Assembly: GCA_964512645.1 (NCBI GenBank)
Contig: CAZEJS010000006.1
Location: 36,027 to 100,026, forward strand
From: CAZEJS01 sp964512645
GTDB taxonomy: Bacteria > Actinomycetota > Geothermincolia > Fen-727 > Anoxymicrobiaceae
Length of the DNA: 64,000 nucleotides
Direction of reading: 5' to 3'
The notes beneath the pieces are model-generated. The model was not told the origin of the DNA. It saw nothing but the letters and a program-made list of their open reading frames with translations, and did not search any database. This document shows, piece by piece, positions 1-7,286 of this stretch (within the stretch, counting starts at the first letter, position 1; every line of letters starts with the position of its first letter). A program made the position numbers and the translations under genes.

Positions 1-2
1 TG

Positions 3-476
3 CCCCCCAACTCCAGGCAGAGCATACTGGTGAACGGCGTCGTGCCCGACCTCGACACCTCGATTGAGGTTGCGAGTGACGTGGCCATCTGCGCGGAGCG
101 CTCCATGTACTGGGACAACGGCAGCGGCAGGGCCGGAAACAACACCATAGGTTTCGCGGAACCGGCTACGAGCGTATTCCTGGCGGAGGGCTCCACGGCG
201 TGGGGCTTCGAGACGTTCGTCTGCATCCAGAACCCCAACGACAAAGACACCGAGGTGATGGTCACTTACATGACGAACGACGGGGCCGTCGCGGCGCCCA
301 AGCAGAAGATCCCCGCCGGGAGCAGGGTCACGGTCAACGTGAACGAGCAGCTTCCCGACAGGGACGTGTCGATCAAGCTCACCTGCCCCGATCCAATAAT
401 GGCTGAGAGGTCGATGTACTGGAACGCCAGGGGAGCGGGCCACGCCTCGATCGGGTGGGTTCCCCCGGCCGACTAG
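3..476 (+). CDS. C-terminal part of a repeat-containing surface protein (5' end outside window)
   Basis: The frame is open from the window edge, so this is the last ~157 residues of a larger protein. It holds the end of one repeat (AERSMYWDNGSG, then NNTIG) and one complete repeat running from SVFLAEGSTAWGFETF through VCIQNPN, VTYMTNDG and PAGSR to MAERSMYWN and SIGW, then stops. The same ~105-residue repeat occurs in the proteins at 14859-17621 and 51092-53434. The family resembles secreted cell-wall repeat proteins of deep Actinomycetota. Function is unknown; adhesion or an S-layer-like role is inference only. GC-rich sequence with small palindromes follows the stop. Confidence 0.85.
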   Translation, partial: PPNSRQSILVNGVVPDLDTSIEVASDVAICAERSMYWDNGSGRAGNNTIGFAEPATSVFLAEGSTAWGFETFVCIQNPNDKDTEVMVTYMTNDGAVAAPKQKIPAGSRVTVNVNEQLPDRDVSIKLTCPDPIMAERSMYWNARGAGHASIGWVPPAD

Positions 477-738
477 CGCCGGCCGGCCGCCGGAGAGACC
501 CGGCACTCGAGACGGCCTGCCGCCGGAGGGCGCCCGGACTCGCGCCCGCAGGCGATGAAGGCTTCCAACTGGTATCATTGTCGGAGGTATTGTCGGAGGC
601 CCTTTCAAGGGCCCGCCCCGTGGGGAAGCGGAAGCCGGGAAACCTGTATCCGGGACCCGGACGCGCGGGCAGTCCATGCCGCGGGGTTTTCGCGGACCGC
701 GGGGGCGCAACGGGGCCCCGGATGGCGAGGTGGTAAAC

Positions 739-1638
739 ATGATCCTTGAGACGATCGGCCGGGTGGCGGGCACCGTCATCGGATACGGCAAACTCCTGTC
801 CAGCACGATTGCCTCGATACCACCGAGGGTGATGGCGGACGCCATCAACGACAACCCCGATTTCCTGCCGAAGGTGATGGAGCAGGTGGACCCGGCCCTC
901 ATCGCCGGGGCGCTCGACGGGAACCCGCAGCTCCTCGTCGACTACCTCAACGAGATAGACCCCAAGCCTATCGCCGACGCGTTGAACCTGAGTCCCGAAT
1001 TCCTCATGCGGACCATAGACGCCCTCTCGCCGGAAGTCATCGCGGAGGTTATCTACGATACCCCGGGGTTCACCATCGGGCTGATGCGGGCGCTGGATCC
1101 GGAGGTGCTCGCTCAGGCCATCAACGAGAACCCGGATTTCGTTTCCAGGCTCACCGGCAAGATATCGCCCGACCTCGTAGCCAGGGTCACCAACGACAAC
1201 GCGTCGTGGGTTGCGGGGCTGCTGGAGAAGATCGACCCCGGGGTGGTCGCCGCCGGCGTCAATCGCAACTCCGACTGGATCGCGCGCCTGACCAGGGAGA
1301 TTGACCCGAAGGTCATGGCGCAGACGATAAACGCCCTCAGCGACTGGACCGGGCAACTGCTCCGCGAGCTCGACCCGGCGGTCATCGCCGGCTCGCTCGA
1401 CGAGACGGTGTCGTTCCTCGAGAAGGTCATCGATTCGATGAGCCCCGAGGCGCTGATCTCGGTATTCAACAAGCTGGCCAGGAACCGGGTGCTCGAGCAG
1501 GTCCAGATAGACATGGCGGTCGGCGTCCCGATGAGGAACAAGTTCATGGAGGCCCCGTGCCAGTTGATGGGGGCCAGCCGCATGGACCCGACACGCCGCC
1601 CGCGCGCGAACCACACGAAAGTGCTCCCCGGGCAGTAG
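739..1638 (+). CDS. 23-residue helical-repeat protein, function unknown
   Basis: Encodes 299 residues. The ATG at 739 follows GAGGTGG at a good distance; an upstream ATG at 676 is in frame but gives a low-complexity leader. Residues ~28-260 are about ten tandem units of 23-24 residues with the pattern P-x-(V/L)-(I/M)-A-x-x-(I/L)-N-x-(N/S)-x-x-(F/W)-(L/V)-x-x-(L/V)-(L/M)-x-x-(I/L)-D, e.g. ending VDPALIAGAL, IDPKPIADAL, LDPEVLAQAI, IDPKVMAQTI. This predicts a two-helix solenoid. The N-terminus is amphipathic with no clear signal peptide. The acyltransferase gene starts 23 bases after the stop, so they are probably co-transcribed. I do not recognise the family; a scaffold or lipid-surface-binding role is speculation. 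Confidence 0.8.
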   Translation: MILETIGRVAGTVIGYGKLLSSTIASIPPRVMADAINDNPDFLPKVMEQVDPALIAGALDGNPQLLVDYLNEIDPKPIADALNLSPEFLMRTIDALSPEVIAEVIYDTPGFTIGLMRALDPEVLAQAINENPDFVSRLTGKISPDLVARVTNDNASWVAGLLEKIDPGVVAAGVNRNSDWIARLTREIDPKVMAQTINALSDWTGQLLRELDPAVIAGSLDETVSFLEKVIDSMSPEALISVFNKLARNRVLEQVQIDMAVGVPMRNKFMEAPCQLMGASRMDPTRRPRANHTKVLPGQ

Positions 1639-1661
1639 CCGGCCGGGAGCGCCGTAGCGAC

Positions 1662-2426
1662 ATGAACGTTTACCAGGCTCTTGTGTACGAAACCGCGCGA
1701 CTTACAGTCGGGCCGGCCGTCTCCGCCCTCCTGAGGGTAAGGGGCGAGGGCGCGGAAAACGTCCCGGCCGAAGGCGGCGCCCTGATCGTCTCCAACCATC
1801 GCAACCCGGTGATCGACCCCATCTCCATAGCGTTGAACGTCGAGAGGCCCGTCAACTTCGTGGCCGCTTCCTTCGCGTTTTCGCTCCCCGGGATGGGGCA
1901 GATGTTCCGGGCACTCGGGGCGAGACCGATGGATGTCTCCGGGGGGGAGAAGGCGCGGCGGAACCTGCAGGACGTGGTCGGTCTCATCGACCAGGGTGAC
2001 CTGGTGTGCATCTTCCCCGAAGGGGTTCACACCATCGCCCACCCGCATTCGGTGTCCAAGATAAGGAACTTCCGAACGGGGTTCGCGAGGGTAGCGCTCG
2101 AAGCGAGGGCGCCCCTGATTCCGGTCGCCGTCATCGGCCGCCAGGAGCGGAACCTGCCCACCATCCCGCCCTGGGCGGTCAAGCCGTTCTTCAACCACCC
2201 CGAGTTTCAACGGGGAGTCCAGTGGACCTACTACAAGCGCGTGTACGTGCGGGTAGGCAGACCGCTGGACCTGTCGGGGTACTACGACAGGGAGATATCC
2301 AGGGCGGAGATATCACAGATAAGCGGAAAAGTGCGCAGGATTATCGTCAAGCTCTACAACGGCGAGGACCTCGACAGGTTCCTCACCGGGAAGCTGCCGT
2401 TCGACATCGCTTACGACCGCGTGTAG
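1662..2426 (+). CDS. PlsC-type 1-acylglycerol-phosphate acyltransferase family protein
   Basis: The 254 residues fit the lysophospholipid acyltransferase family, which moves an acyl chain onto lysophosphatidate or a related acceptor at the membrane. Motif I is SNHRNPVIDP (His46, Asp52) and motif III is FPEGVHT (118-124). The usual motif I spacing is H-x4-D; here it reads H-x5-D, which is odd but keeps the flanking residues of the family. A longer in-frame start (1557) would overlap the upstream gene; the ATG at 1662 is preferred although its ribosome site is weak. The gene follows the helical-repeat gene by 23 bases and precedes a membrane protein by 2 bases, suggesting one transcript. The acceptor substrate cannot be told. 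Confidence 0.85.
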   Translation: MNVYQALVYETARLTVGPAVSALLRVRGEGAENVPAEGGALIVSNHRNPVIDPISIALNVERPVNFVAASFAFSLPGMGQMFRALGARPMDVSGGEKARRNLQDVVGLIDQGDLVCIFPEGVHTIAHPHSVSKIRNFRTGFARVALEARAPLIPVAVIGRQERNLPTIPPWAVKPFFNHPEFQRGVQWTYYKRVYVRVGRPLDLSGYYDREISRAEISQISGKVRRIIVKLYNGEDLDRFLTGKLPFDIAYDRV

Positions 2427-2428
2427 CG

Positions 2429-2908
2429 ATGGCGGCGGAACGGGGGGCGGAGGCATTGGCTGATCCCGGATTGAAGAGGAAGATGACGCCGTTGACCGGC
2501 GCGGTGTTCGCCCTTATGGCGGTGGAGGTCGTCCTGGCCGTGCTCTCGCTCGCCCTGCCGTGGGGAGAGACCTCCGGCGGCACGGACATCCGTTCGGGGC
2601 TGGCGGGGTTGCTGCCGTGGTTCGGCTTCATCCCGGTGCTGCTGCAGGCGGGCTGTCTCGTGGTGAAGTCCCCGTTGCTTCGGACGTTCTACCTCGTGGC
2701 GAATTTTCTCACCGGCTCGTTCCTCGTCTTCGTTCAAGGGCTGACCCGCCTCAAGTACAGCAGCTTTCAGGCCGGGTTCTACCTGGTGTTCGTGCTCGGG
2801 GGCGTGGTGATCCTGACCGGCGCAGTCTGCTGGATCGAGGGCCGCCTCCGACGGCCCACGACCGGCCCCGGTCGCGCCGGTGACGCGCCGGCGAACGCCG
2901 TGGAATGA
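2429..2908 (+). CDS. small integral membrane protein, unknown function
   Basis: Encodes 159 residues starting 2 bases after the acyltransferase stop. Four hydrophobic segments are visible (about residues 24-45, 57-74, 80-97 and 107-128), followed by a short Arg/Pro-rich cytosolic tail. An internal ATG at 2483 preceded by GAAGAGG is an alternative start giving 141 residues. No catalytic motif is seen. Position suggests a membrane partner or passenger in the acyltransferase operon. Its last 130 bases overlap the opposite-strand HTH gene. The family is not recognised. Confidence 0.65.
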   Translation: MAAERGAEALADPGLKRKMTPLTGAVFALMAVEVVLAVLSLALPWGETSGGTDIRSGLAGLLPWFGFIPVLLQAGCLVVKSPLLRTFYLVANFLTGSFLVFVQGLTRLKYSSFQAGFYLVFVLGGVVILTGAVCWIEGRLRRPTTGPGRAGDAPANAVE

Positions 2909-3099
2909 CCCGCATGCTCGAGGAGGGCCGCGTGCCTATCCATGAAGAACTTGAGCTGGAGCTCGGAAAGCAGCCAGCGGCCGTCTATGCGCGAGGCCGT
3001 GAGCTTGCCGTCGGAGATATAGCTCCACGCCTTTTCGGGGCTGACCCGGAGCTCCTTCGCCGCTTCCCCCACCGTCAGCAACCTTATCCGCCGTTCCAT
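2779..3099 (-). CDS. MerR/excisionase-like helix-turn-helix DNA-binding protein
   Basis: Residues 6-58 form a winged-helix excisionase-type domain: LTVGEAAKELRVSPEKAWSY followed by ISDGKLTASRIDGRWLL. This is typical of HTH_17 proteins that read a short DNA site. A strong GGGAGGT lies just upstream of the ATG (minus strand), which argues that the gene is real. The C-terminal ~45 residues are Pro/Arg-rich and overlap the 3' end of the convergent membrane-protein gene by 130 bases, so the tail may be poorly conserved. It reads away from the cysteine-desulfurase-like gene at 3211 and could regulate either neighbour. No phage genes are nearby to make it a true excisionase. Confidence 0.7.
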   Translation of the reverse strand: MERRIRLLTVGEAAKELRVSPEKAWSYISDGKLTASRIDGRWLLSELQLKFFMDRHAALLEHAGHSTAFAGASPARPGPVVGRRRRPSIQQTAPVRITTPPSTNTR

Positions 3100-3210
3100 G
3101 GCTACCTCCCTTCTCCTGACCTTGAGAGGCCGGAACCCCGCGGAATATTACAGGCTTCGACCGGCGCTTCCGCCGGCGCATGAGCCGTGCCCGGGAAAGG
3201 GGCGGGACAC

Positions 3211-4362
3211 ATGGTGAACTCCAAACGGTCGGCCTACCTGGACAACGCCGCGACAACGTATCCCAAGCCGGAAGAGGTTTACCGGGCCGTCGAGTCGTTC
3301 ATGCGCGACGTCGGTGGCAGCGCGGGTCGCTCGGGGCACCGGCGTTCCGTCGAGGCCGGCCGCCTGGTGTACGAAGCGCGCGCCGCGGTGGCGGAGGTGC
3401 TGGGAGTTTCGGACCCGCTCAGGGTGGTGTTCACCCGGAACGCCACGGAGGCTCTGAACATCGCCATCCGGGGCCTGGTGAAACCAGGGGACCACGTGGT
3501 GACCTCCTCGATGGAGCACAACTCCGTGATGCGGCCCCTGGAAGCGCTGCGCCGGGAAGGCGTGGAGTACACGGTCGTGCGGTGCCGGGAAGATGGCGCC
3601 CTGGACCCCGGTGACGTCGAGAAGGAACTGAGGTCCGGGACCGCCATGGTGGTCCTGTCCCACGCCTCCAACGTTACCGGGACGATCCTGCCGGTTGAGG
3701 ACGTGGCGGAGATGACCTCCAGCAGGGGGATCAAGCTGCTGGTGGACGGGGCGCAGACCGTGGGCAGGCTTCCGCTGGACCTGTCCAGGGGCGTCGATCT
3801 CCTGGCGTTCTCCGGGCACAAGGAGCTGTTCGGACCCCAGGGGACCGGGGTCCTATGGCTGGGCGAAGGCGTGGAACTGCGACCCCTGTGCTACGGGGGG
3901 ACCGGCACCCGGTCCGAGGAGCTGCGGCAGCCCGGGGAGCTGCCCGAACGCCTGGAGAGCGGCACCCTCAACGCGCCCGGCATCGTCGGGCTGGGGGCGG
4001 GCGCCCGGTTCGTCGCCTCGAGGGGGATCGGGCGGATACGGGAGCAGGAGGTCGAGCGGCTGGAGCGGATGGTGGACGGGCTCGGGCGGATACAAGGAGT
4101 GCGCGCGTACGGGCCGGCGGACCAGCGGGAGCGGGTCGGCATCGTGCCGGTCGCTATTGAAGGCCGGACCTGCCCTCAGGCGGCCGAACTGCTCGACGTC
4201 GAACACGATATCGCCGTGAGGGCCGGCCTCCACTGCTCTCCCGCGGCCCACCGCACGATAGGCACGCTGGAAACCGGCGCCCTGAGGATATCTCTCAGCC
4301 TGATGAACACCGACGACGACGTGGATTACTTCCTGGAGTGTCTCCGCGCCGTAGCCTCCTGA
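3211..4362 (+). CDS. aminotransferase class V / cysteine desulfurase-like PLP enzyme
   Basis: Encodes 383 residues of fold-type I PLP enzyme close to NifS/SufS and the Csd-like family. Features: N-terminal YLDNAATTYPKP, phosphate-binding TRNATEALNIAI, DGAQ (Asp179, Gln182) against the PLP ring, the internal aldimine lysine in AFSGHKELFG (Lys204), and Cys in LHCSPAAH near the C-terminus, where persulfide-forming enzymes carry theirs. ATG 3211 has AAAGGGG upstream; GTG 3187 is in frame but has a poorer site. No scaffold (iscU/sufU) or other Fe-S assembly gene lies nearby, so sulfur donation is inferred from family only. Selenocysteine lyase or another C-S lyase activity is the alternative. Confidence 0.85.
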   Translation: MVNSKRSAYLDNAATTYPKPEEVYRAVESFMRDVGGSAGRSGHRRSVEAGRLVYEARAAVAEVLGVSDPLRVVFTRNATEALNIAIRGLVKPGDHVVTSSMEHNSVMRPLEALRREGVEYTVVRCREDGALDPGDVEKELRSGTAMVVLSHASNVTGTILPVEDVAEMTSSRGIKLLVDGAQTVGRLPLDLSRGVDLLAFSGHKELFGPQGTGVLWLGEGVELRPLCYGGTGTRSEELRQPGELPERLESGTLNAPGIVGLGAGARFVASRGIGRIREQEVERLERMVDGLGRIQGVRAYGPADQRERVGIVPVAIEGRTCPQAAELLDVEHDIAVRAGLHCSPAAHRTIGTLETGALRISLSLMNTDDDVDYFLECLRAVAS

Positions 4363-4462
4363 ACGCGCACCGGGGGCCGCGTCCGTTCCACGCGACCCCC
4401 GTTGCTGCCGTTTGCGATTCCCGCCGGGCGTCGTGACCCGGCCACCCGGCGCGCCGGACCGG

Positions 4463-5317
4463 TCAGAGGCCCAGGCCCGGGATGCTGGGGATGCTGGGCA
4501 CCCCGGAGGCGTTGGGCTGAACCTCTGGCGCGTTCTGCGCCTCGGGCGGCAGGGTGATGGTGACGGGGACGTTGTAGTCCGTGAACGTGACCGTCATGTC
4601 GATGGACATGTCGCCGATGATCGGGGCGTTCTTCATCGACATCGTCACCGACGCGCTGTCGGCCAGCATCGTGTTCCTGTCTATCTTGTACACCACGCCC
4701 ATCTTCAGGCCCTTGAACATGTCCTTCATCGACTCCACGAGCTGCTTCTCCGCCTTCGACGAGGGCGCCGTTGACGAGTCCGAGCCCGCCGCCTGCTCGA
4801 AGATCTGCTCGAACAGCTTGGAGCCGACGTCGAAGGTAAGCACGTGCTTGCCCCCCGACGACGCGCCCAGCTTCATGTTCTCTGCGTACTTGCTCAGGCC
4901 CGATATTCCGGCAGGTGTCAACAGGTTGGCCTCGGCGCTCCCCGCGGTCACTTTCTGCTTGGTCCACCCCCGGGCGGGGTCGAAGTTGTACACGTAGCCG
5001 CCAACGACATAGACCTCGGAGTTTTCGCCGGAGGATTCGGTCGTCACCAGGTGCATCTCGACCTCGTCGTTGCCGACCATCGCCATTTCGCCCTGGTAGG
5101 TGACGCTCTCCTCCTTGGTCTCCGACTGGGGGGTGAGGACGGTGGCCTTCCCGGTCATCTTCAGGCTCTTCACGCCCTGCATCTTCTTCTGGTTCCTGGC
5201 AAGGATGTCCTGAGCCTTGCCGGAGGGCTTGCTGGTCTTCTGCTTGCCGCCGCATCCCGACGCTAACACCGCGATCACCAGCAGGCCTGCAAGCGTACAG
5301 ATGAAGAATTTCTTCAT
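4463..5317 (-). CDS. LppX/LolA-fold-type lipoprotein
   Basis: 284-residue exported lipoprotein: MKKFFICTLAGLLVIAVLASGC is a signal peptide with lipobox LASGC, so the mature N-terminus is the diacylated Cys22. The body starts with NQKKMQGVKSLKMTGKATV and alternates beta strands with a late VTMSMKNAPIIGDMSIDMTV strand set. This is the pattern of the half-barrel LppX/LprG/DUF6612 lipoproteins that hold lipid in a hydrophobic groove. The tail is Pro-rich. ATG at 5317 is supported by AGGAGGTG. It is convergent with the desulfurase-like gene. Lipid binding is inferred from fold-level resemblance, not from a named motif. Confidence 0.8.
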   Translation of the reverse strand: MKKFFICTLAGLLVIAVLASGCGGKQKTSKPSGKAQDILARNQKKMQGVKSLKMTGKATVLTPQSETKEESVTYQGEMAMVGNDEVEMHLVTTESSGENSEVYVVGGYVYNFDPARGWTKQKVTAGSAEANLLTPAGISGLSKYAENMKLGASSGGKHVLTFDVGSKLFEQIFEQAAGSDSSTAPSSKAEKQLVESMKDMFKGLKMGVVYKIDRNTMLADSASVTMSMKNAPIIGDMSIDMTVTFTDYNVPVTITLPPEAQNAPEVQPNASGVPSIPSIPGLGL

Positions 5318-5640
5318 ACCGGCACCTCCTTGGTCATGGGATGAGTCTACCATTTCCGGGCGCGGTCCTGAACCGTCCCGGGCGCGGCCCGAGGGCGAGG
5401 CGCGCAAAGCCGCAGGGCCTTCCGCTTCCGAGGGCGTGTAAGGCGCTCGCAGGCGGGGAAGGCAGGCAGGACTTCTGCTCCGGGATGAAGCGGAGGCCGT
5501 AGACCGGAACGGAATACGGTCGTATTGACGGTAACTCGGGCGGAATAGTACATTAGAAGACCCTCGCCTGGGGGGAGAACCACCGGATGATCAGGCGTGC
5601 GGTCCACCGCGCCGGAAGCGTACTACCGGGAGTGAGACAA
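5318..5640. other. 323-base intergenic region between divergent genes
   Basis: It carries the ribosome site of the lipoprotein gene at its left end and the phasin promoter/operator (5513-5554) at its right. The GC-rich middle has no convincing gene; an 86-codon minus-strand reading frame here lacks homology-like features and a ribosome site. Confidence 0.6.
5513..5554 (+). promoter_or_regulatory. sigma70-type promoter with overlapping palindrome, phasin operon
   Basis: TTGACG (5525-5530) is followed after 18 bases by TACATT (5549-5554). An inverted repeat AATACG-GT-CGTATT (5513-5526) overlaps the -35 box, the position expected of a repressor operator. Transcription would enter the two phasin-like genes starting at 5641 and 5997. 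Confidence 0.5.
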
Positions 5641-5988
5641 ATGGATGTGAAGGAGACAAGGTACCTTTTCGACGGCCTGTCCGAAACCCTGGGGGGACTT
5701 CTCGGGGAGCTCTACGACACCCTGGTGGCCAAGGGGAGGAAGCGCATGGGCCAGGAAGACGTCGCGGACAGCCCCCAGGTCTCCGAGCTCATCAGGAGGA
5801 CCCGGGAGAAGCAGACCGTGGCCGAACTCATCTCCAGGGGGCAGAAGGGACAGGAGGAGCTCATCCAGTCGATAGGCGGAGAGGTCAGGAAGATCCTCTC
5901 GTCGGCGGGCATCGTGACGCGCACGGACCTCGCGAGGATCGAGCGGCGCGTAGACGAGATCGAGCGCGCGCTCGAGAAAGGCGAATAG
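5641..5988 (+). CDS. phasin-like granule-associated protein, short form
   Basis: 115 residues, almost entirely helical: N-terminal LFDGLSETLGGLLGELYDTL, a Lys/Arg-rich middle, then SSAGIVTRTDLARIERRVDE, a C-terminal coiled coil. Length and pattern match PhaI/PhaF-like phasins (poly(3-hydroxyalkanoate) granule-associated proteins), in which the TRxDlxxle-x-rv element is characteristic. The ATG at 5641 has GGGAGTGAG upstream; ATG 5587 is in frame but adds an unlikely leader. The next gene begins 8 bases after the stop and is a longer paralog, so they are one operon. No PHA synthase is in the window; binding to another lipid inclusion is possible. Confidence 0.75.
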   Translation: MDVKETRYLFDGLSETLGGLLGELYDTLVAKGRKRMGQEDVADSPQVSELIRRTREKQTVAELISRGQKGQEELIQSIGGEVRKILSSAGIVTRTDLARIERRVDEIERALEKGE

Positions 5989-5996
5989 GAGGAGAC

Positions 5997-6608
5997 ATGG
6001 CAGAGAAGATAGACCTCTCCGACATCCCGTACCTCGCCGTCGGCGCGCTGGTCGCGGTGGAGGAGGAGATCCAGAAGGCGGCGGAGCGCCTGGTGGAAAA
6101 AGGCAAGAGCCTGACGCCCGAGGGCCGCAAGAAGATGGCCGCCGCCAAGAAAGGCCTCGTGTCGAAGGGCGACGACTTCTCCCAGGTCGTAGCGCGCACC
6201 GTTCAGCGGGCCCTCGAGAACACCGGCATAGTAACCAGGTCGGACCTCGAGAGTGTCGAGGGCCGCGTTACGGTCATCGAGAAGAAGGTCTCCGGGATGA
6301 AGAAGGGCGCGAAGCCTGCGAAGAAGCCCTCGGCGAAGAAGCGCGCGCCGGCGAAGAAGTCGACGGGCAAGAAGACCTCGGCGAAGAAGCACGCGCCGGC
6401 GAAAAAGGCGGAGGCCGGAAAACCCACGGCCGGAAAACCCGCGGCGGTTGACCAGGCGTCTGCCGGGCAGCCCGCAGCCAGGGTGGAGGCGCCCGCCCCG
6501 GCAGCCCTCGAGCCGGAGAAGTCCGCGGCTCCCGCACCGGTTTCTTCCGGGGAGACCAGGCCGGTCATATCCGACCTCGTGCCGAAAAGGCCCTCGGCGG
6601 GCATCTGA
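5997..6608 (+). CDS. phasin-like protein with histone H1-like Lys/Ala/Pro tail
   Basis: 203 residues. Residues 1-100 repeat the phasin-like layout of the upstream gene (AVEEEIQKAAERLVEKGKSL, NTGIVTRSDLESVEGRVTVI). Residues ~100-150 are AKKP/AKKS/AKKHAPAKK repeats like eukaryotic histone H1 or Pseudomonas PhaF, which bind DNA non-specifically. The last 50 residues are Ala/Pro-rich and acidic. In PhaF the two halves tie granules to the nucleoid so that they segregate at division; the same role is inferred here. The upstream TAGGAGGAG ribosome site is strong and overlaps the preceding stop region. Low complexity makes homology searches of the tail misleading. Confidence 0.8.
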   Translation: MAEKIDLSDIPYLAVGALVAVEEEIQKAAERLVEKGKSLTPEGRKKMAAAKKGLVSKGDDFSQVVARTVQRALENTGIVTRSDLESVEGRVTVIEKKVSGMKKGAKPAKKPSAKKRAPAKKSTGKKTSAKKHAPAKKAEAGKPTAGKPAAVDQASAGQPAARVEAPAPAALEPEKSAAPAPVSSGETRPVISDLVPKRPSAGI

Positions 6609-6659
6609 CGCGGAGTGCAAAGGAGAGCCCTTCCCGGCGGATTGCTCCGGGGGCGGACC

Positions 6660-7286
6660 TCAGTAACCCATGGAGGCCATGCCCTCGTCGAGAACGGCTT
6701 CGACATCCGGCTGGTAGGCGAGGTACTTCTCGAAAAGGCCCCGTTCTCTCAGCAGGTTCAGGTGCGGCAGTCCCCATTTGAGCAGCGTCAGCTTGCGGCT
6801 GGCGCGGAGGCGCCTCGACAGGATCATCTTGACCGGATCGACCCTCCCCAGGACCGCGTCCACGTAATCCTTGCGTGAAGCGATCGATATCACCGGTATG
6901 CCCTCGGCGTTGCCCCTCGCCACATGGAAGCAGCGGTTGCCGAGCGTCACGGTCGACTCGTACTCCCCGGTGATCGCCAGCCCGATCTTCTTCCCGCAGA
7001 GGCCGTCCATCACGCAGCGGACCCTCTCGTCCTCCAGGAGAAAAGGGGTGGCACTCTCGAAGAGGAGCTGCTGCATCCTGAACAACTGGCCGGGCGTGGC
7101 GGTCATGATGAAGTGCTCCACACGCTTCTCCAGCTCGGGAGTCGAGATGCTCGGGAACAGATTCACCAGCTCCCAGAACCGGGCTATCAGCCCGTTGTCT
7201 ACCCCGGAAAACTTGAGCGCCTTCTTCTCGGCCTTCTCTATCTTCTTCCGGACGGTCTCGTCGTCCAGGACGCCCTTGTCCTTCAT
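6660..7286 (-). CDS. SCP2-like sterol-carrier-domain protein
   Basis: 208 residues. An N-terminal helical part (to ~residue 90) is followed by an SCP2-type lipid-binding domain, recognisable from EYESTVTLGNRCFHVARG, VISIASRKDYVDAVLGRVDP and the closing KLTLLKWGLPHLNLLRERGLFEKYL. The order of strand, hydrophobic helix and basic helix is that of SCP2 proteins that bind lipids or acyl-CoA without catalysis. The ATG at 7286 overlaps the stop of the upstream membrane phosphatase-fold gene by 4 bases (ATGA), so they are translationally coupled. Lipid transport or presentation is inferred. Confidence 0.75.
   Translation of the reverse strand: MKDKGVLDDETVRKKIEKAEKKALKFSGVDNGLIARFWELVNLFPSISTPELEKRVEHFIMTATPGQLFRMQQLLFESATPFLLEDERVRCVMDGLCGKKIGLAITGEYESTVTLGNRCFHVARGNAEGIPVISIASRKDYVDAVLGRVDPVKMILSRRLRASRKLTLLKWGLPHLNLLRERGLFEKYLAYQPDVEAVLDEGMASMGY

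Noticed and set aside
6300..6430. Tandem nucleotide repeat in the phasin gene
   Set aside because: It is only the coding reflection of the AKKP/AKKS protein repeats, with varied codons; not an independent DNA repeat.
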